Source: Bacillota bacterium (GTDB lineage: Bacteria > Bacillota > Clostridia > Acetivibrionales > DTU013). From it: DNA of 5,419 nt. Below are positions 4,954 to 5,419 of the stretch, in pieces; positions within the stretch are counted from its first letter, which is position 1, and each line of letters begins with the position of its first letter. A program made the translations under genes and the position numbers. Location: assembly GCA_023415815.1 (NCBI GenBank), contig JAEZJL010000077.1:1-5419 (forward strand), written 5' to 3'. The notes below the pieces were generated by a model. The model worked only from the letters and a program-made list of their open reading frames with translations, was not told the DNA's origin and did no database searches.

Positions 4954-5419
4954 TTGCGCGAATTGGGCAAGAAGAAACCACAGAGGTATTTGAAAACATA
5001 CTTCAAAAGCAAGACCTTCCAGAGGATACTGACAGGCGTAATAACGATCGTACTGGCATTCGCAATCATTGAGAACGGCGCCGTACCGAAAAAGTACAGG
5101 CTGGATCTGGGCGAAAGCTCGAATTATGACATTACTGCGCCGCGCGACATTGAGAACAAGCAGAAGACAATAGAGCTGGCAAAGGCTGCCGCGGAGGCGG
5201 TCCCGTCCGTAATGATCAGGCTGGATAACGTCCCGATAGACATATTGAATACTGTCAGCGAGTTTTTCACAAGCGTTGAGGACGCCCGCAAAAGCGTTGA
5301 GAAAAGCCTCCAGGATCAGGGCATAACCAAGAAGGACAAAGGCTACAGGCAGAAGCTTGAGGTTGAGCAGGCCATCGCCGCAAACCGCCTGGAGGAGGAT
5401 ATCAAGAAGTACAATGTCC
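4954..5419 (+). CDS. pgpH: PgpH/YqfF-type HD family c-di-AMP phosphodiesterase, 3'-partial
   Basis: Only the first 155 residues are in the window; members are about 700 aa. The TTG at 4954 has AGGGGAG 9 nt upstream. The frame is open back to a TGA at 4897, so TTG 4921, 4933 and 4963 are alternatives. Residues 1-24 are basic and cytoplasmic (KKKPQRYLKTYF). Residues 25-39 are the first membrane helix (ILTGVITIVLAFAII). From residue 48 the sequence matches the extracytoplasmic 7TMR-HDED domain: LDLGESSNYDITAPRDIENK, then a helical region with KTIELAKAAAEAVPS. The seven-helix region and the C-terminal HD catalytic domain should follow outside the window and cannot be checked. PgpH hydrolyses c-di-AMP to pApA, controlling turgor and cell-wall balance. 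It follows phoH by 29 nt, the standard order. Confidence 0.88.
   Translation, partial: MRELGKKKPQRYLKTYFKSKTFQRILTGVITIVLAFAIIENGAVPKKYRLDLGESSNYDITAPRDIENKQKTIELAKAAAEAVPSVMIRLDNVPIDILNTVSEFFTSVEDARKSVEKSLQDQGITKKDKGYRQKLEVEQAIAANRLEEDIKKYNV

Overview
The window looks like chromosomal DNA from an endospore-forming, Gram-positive Clostridia-type bacterium. The evidence is a PdaA-type spore-cortex deacetylase and the sporulation proteins YqfC and YqfD, followed by a PhoH-family ATPase and the start of a PgpH/YqfF-type HD phosphohydrolase. As I recall it, yqfC-yqfD-phoH-yqfF is a conserved gene order in Bacillus and Clostridia, usually continuing into ybeY, a dgkA-like kinase gene, cdd and era. 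Shine-Dalgarno sites are strong and G-rich, AGG (Arg) and ATA (Ile) codons are frequent, and several genes start with TTG. I cannot name the species. All genes are on the + strand.

Layout. (1) 2-1347: two tandem DUF881-family genes (the first cut by the left edge), overlapping by 4 bp and clearly paralogous. They encode coiled-coil proteins, probably membrane-anchored, related to YlxW/YlxX-neighbourhood proteins of cell-division and envelope clusters. (2) 1348-1480: the only intergenic gap (133 bp). It holds a weak sporulation-sigma-like promoter candidate and a 56-nt inverted-repeat leader hairpin that can also fold a second, mutually exclusive way. (3) 1481-2422: a lipoprotein form of the PdaA-family N-acetylmuramic acid deacetylase. 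(4) 2430-2744 yqfC, 2759-3955 yqfD, 3956-4924 phoH, 4954 to the right edge pgpH/yqfF. These genes are 0-29 nt apart and probably form one transcription unit with the deacetylase.

Working together (inference): the deacetylase would help make muramic delta-lactam in the spore cortex. YqfC and YqfD are sporulation proteins of unclear mechanism, YqfD being a membrane protein with a POTRA-like extracytoplasmic part. PhoH is a cytosolic P-loop ATPase tied to RNA metabolism with YbeY, and PgpH degrades c-di-AMP. I see no mobile element, CRISPR array, rRNA, tRNA or clear rho-independent terminator. The window is mostly conventional core-genome material. The parts most worth a second look are the pdaA leader structure, the lipoprotein form and extra N-terminal segment of PdaA, the DUF881 pair, and the run of TTG starts. 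I found no convincing previously undescribed system.
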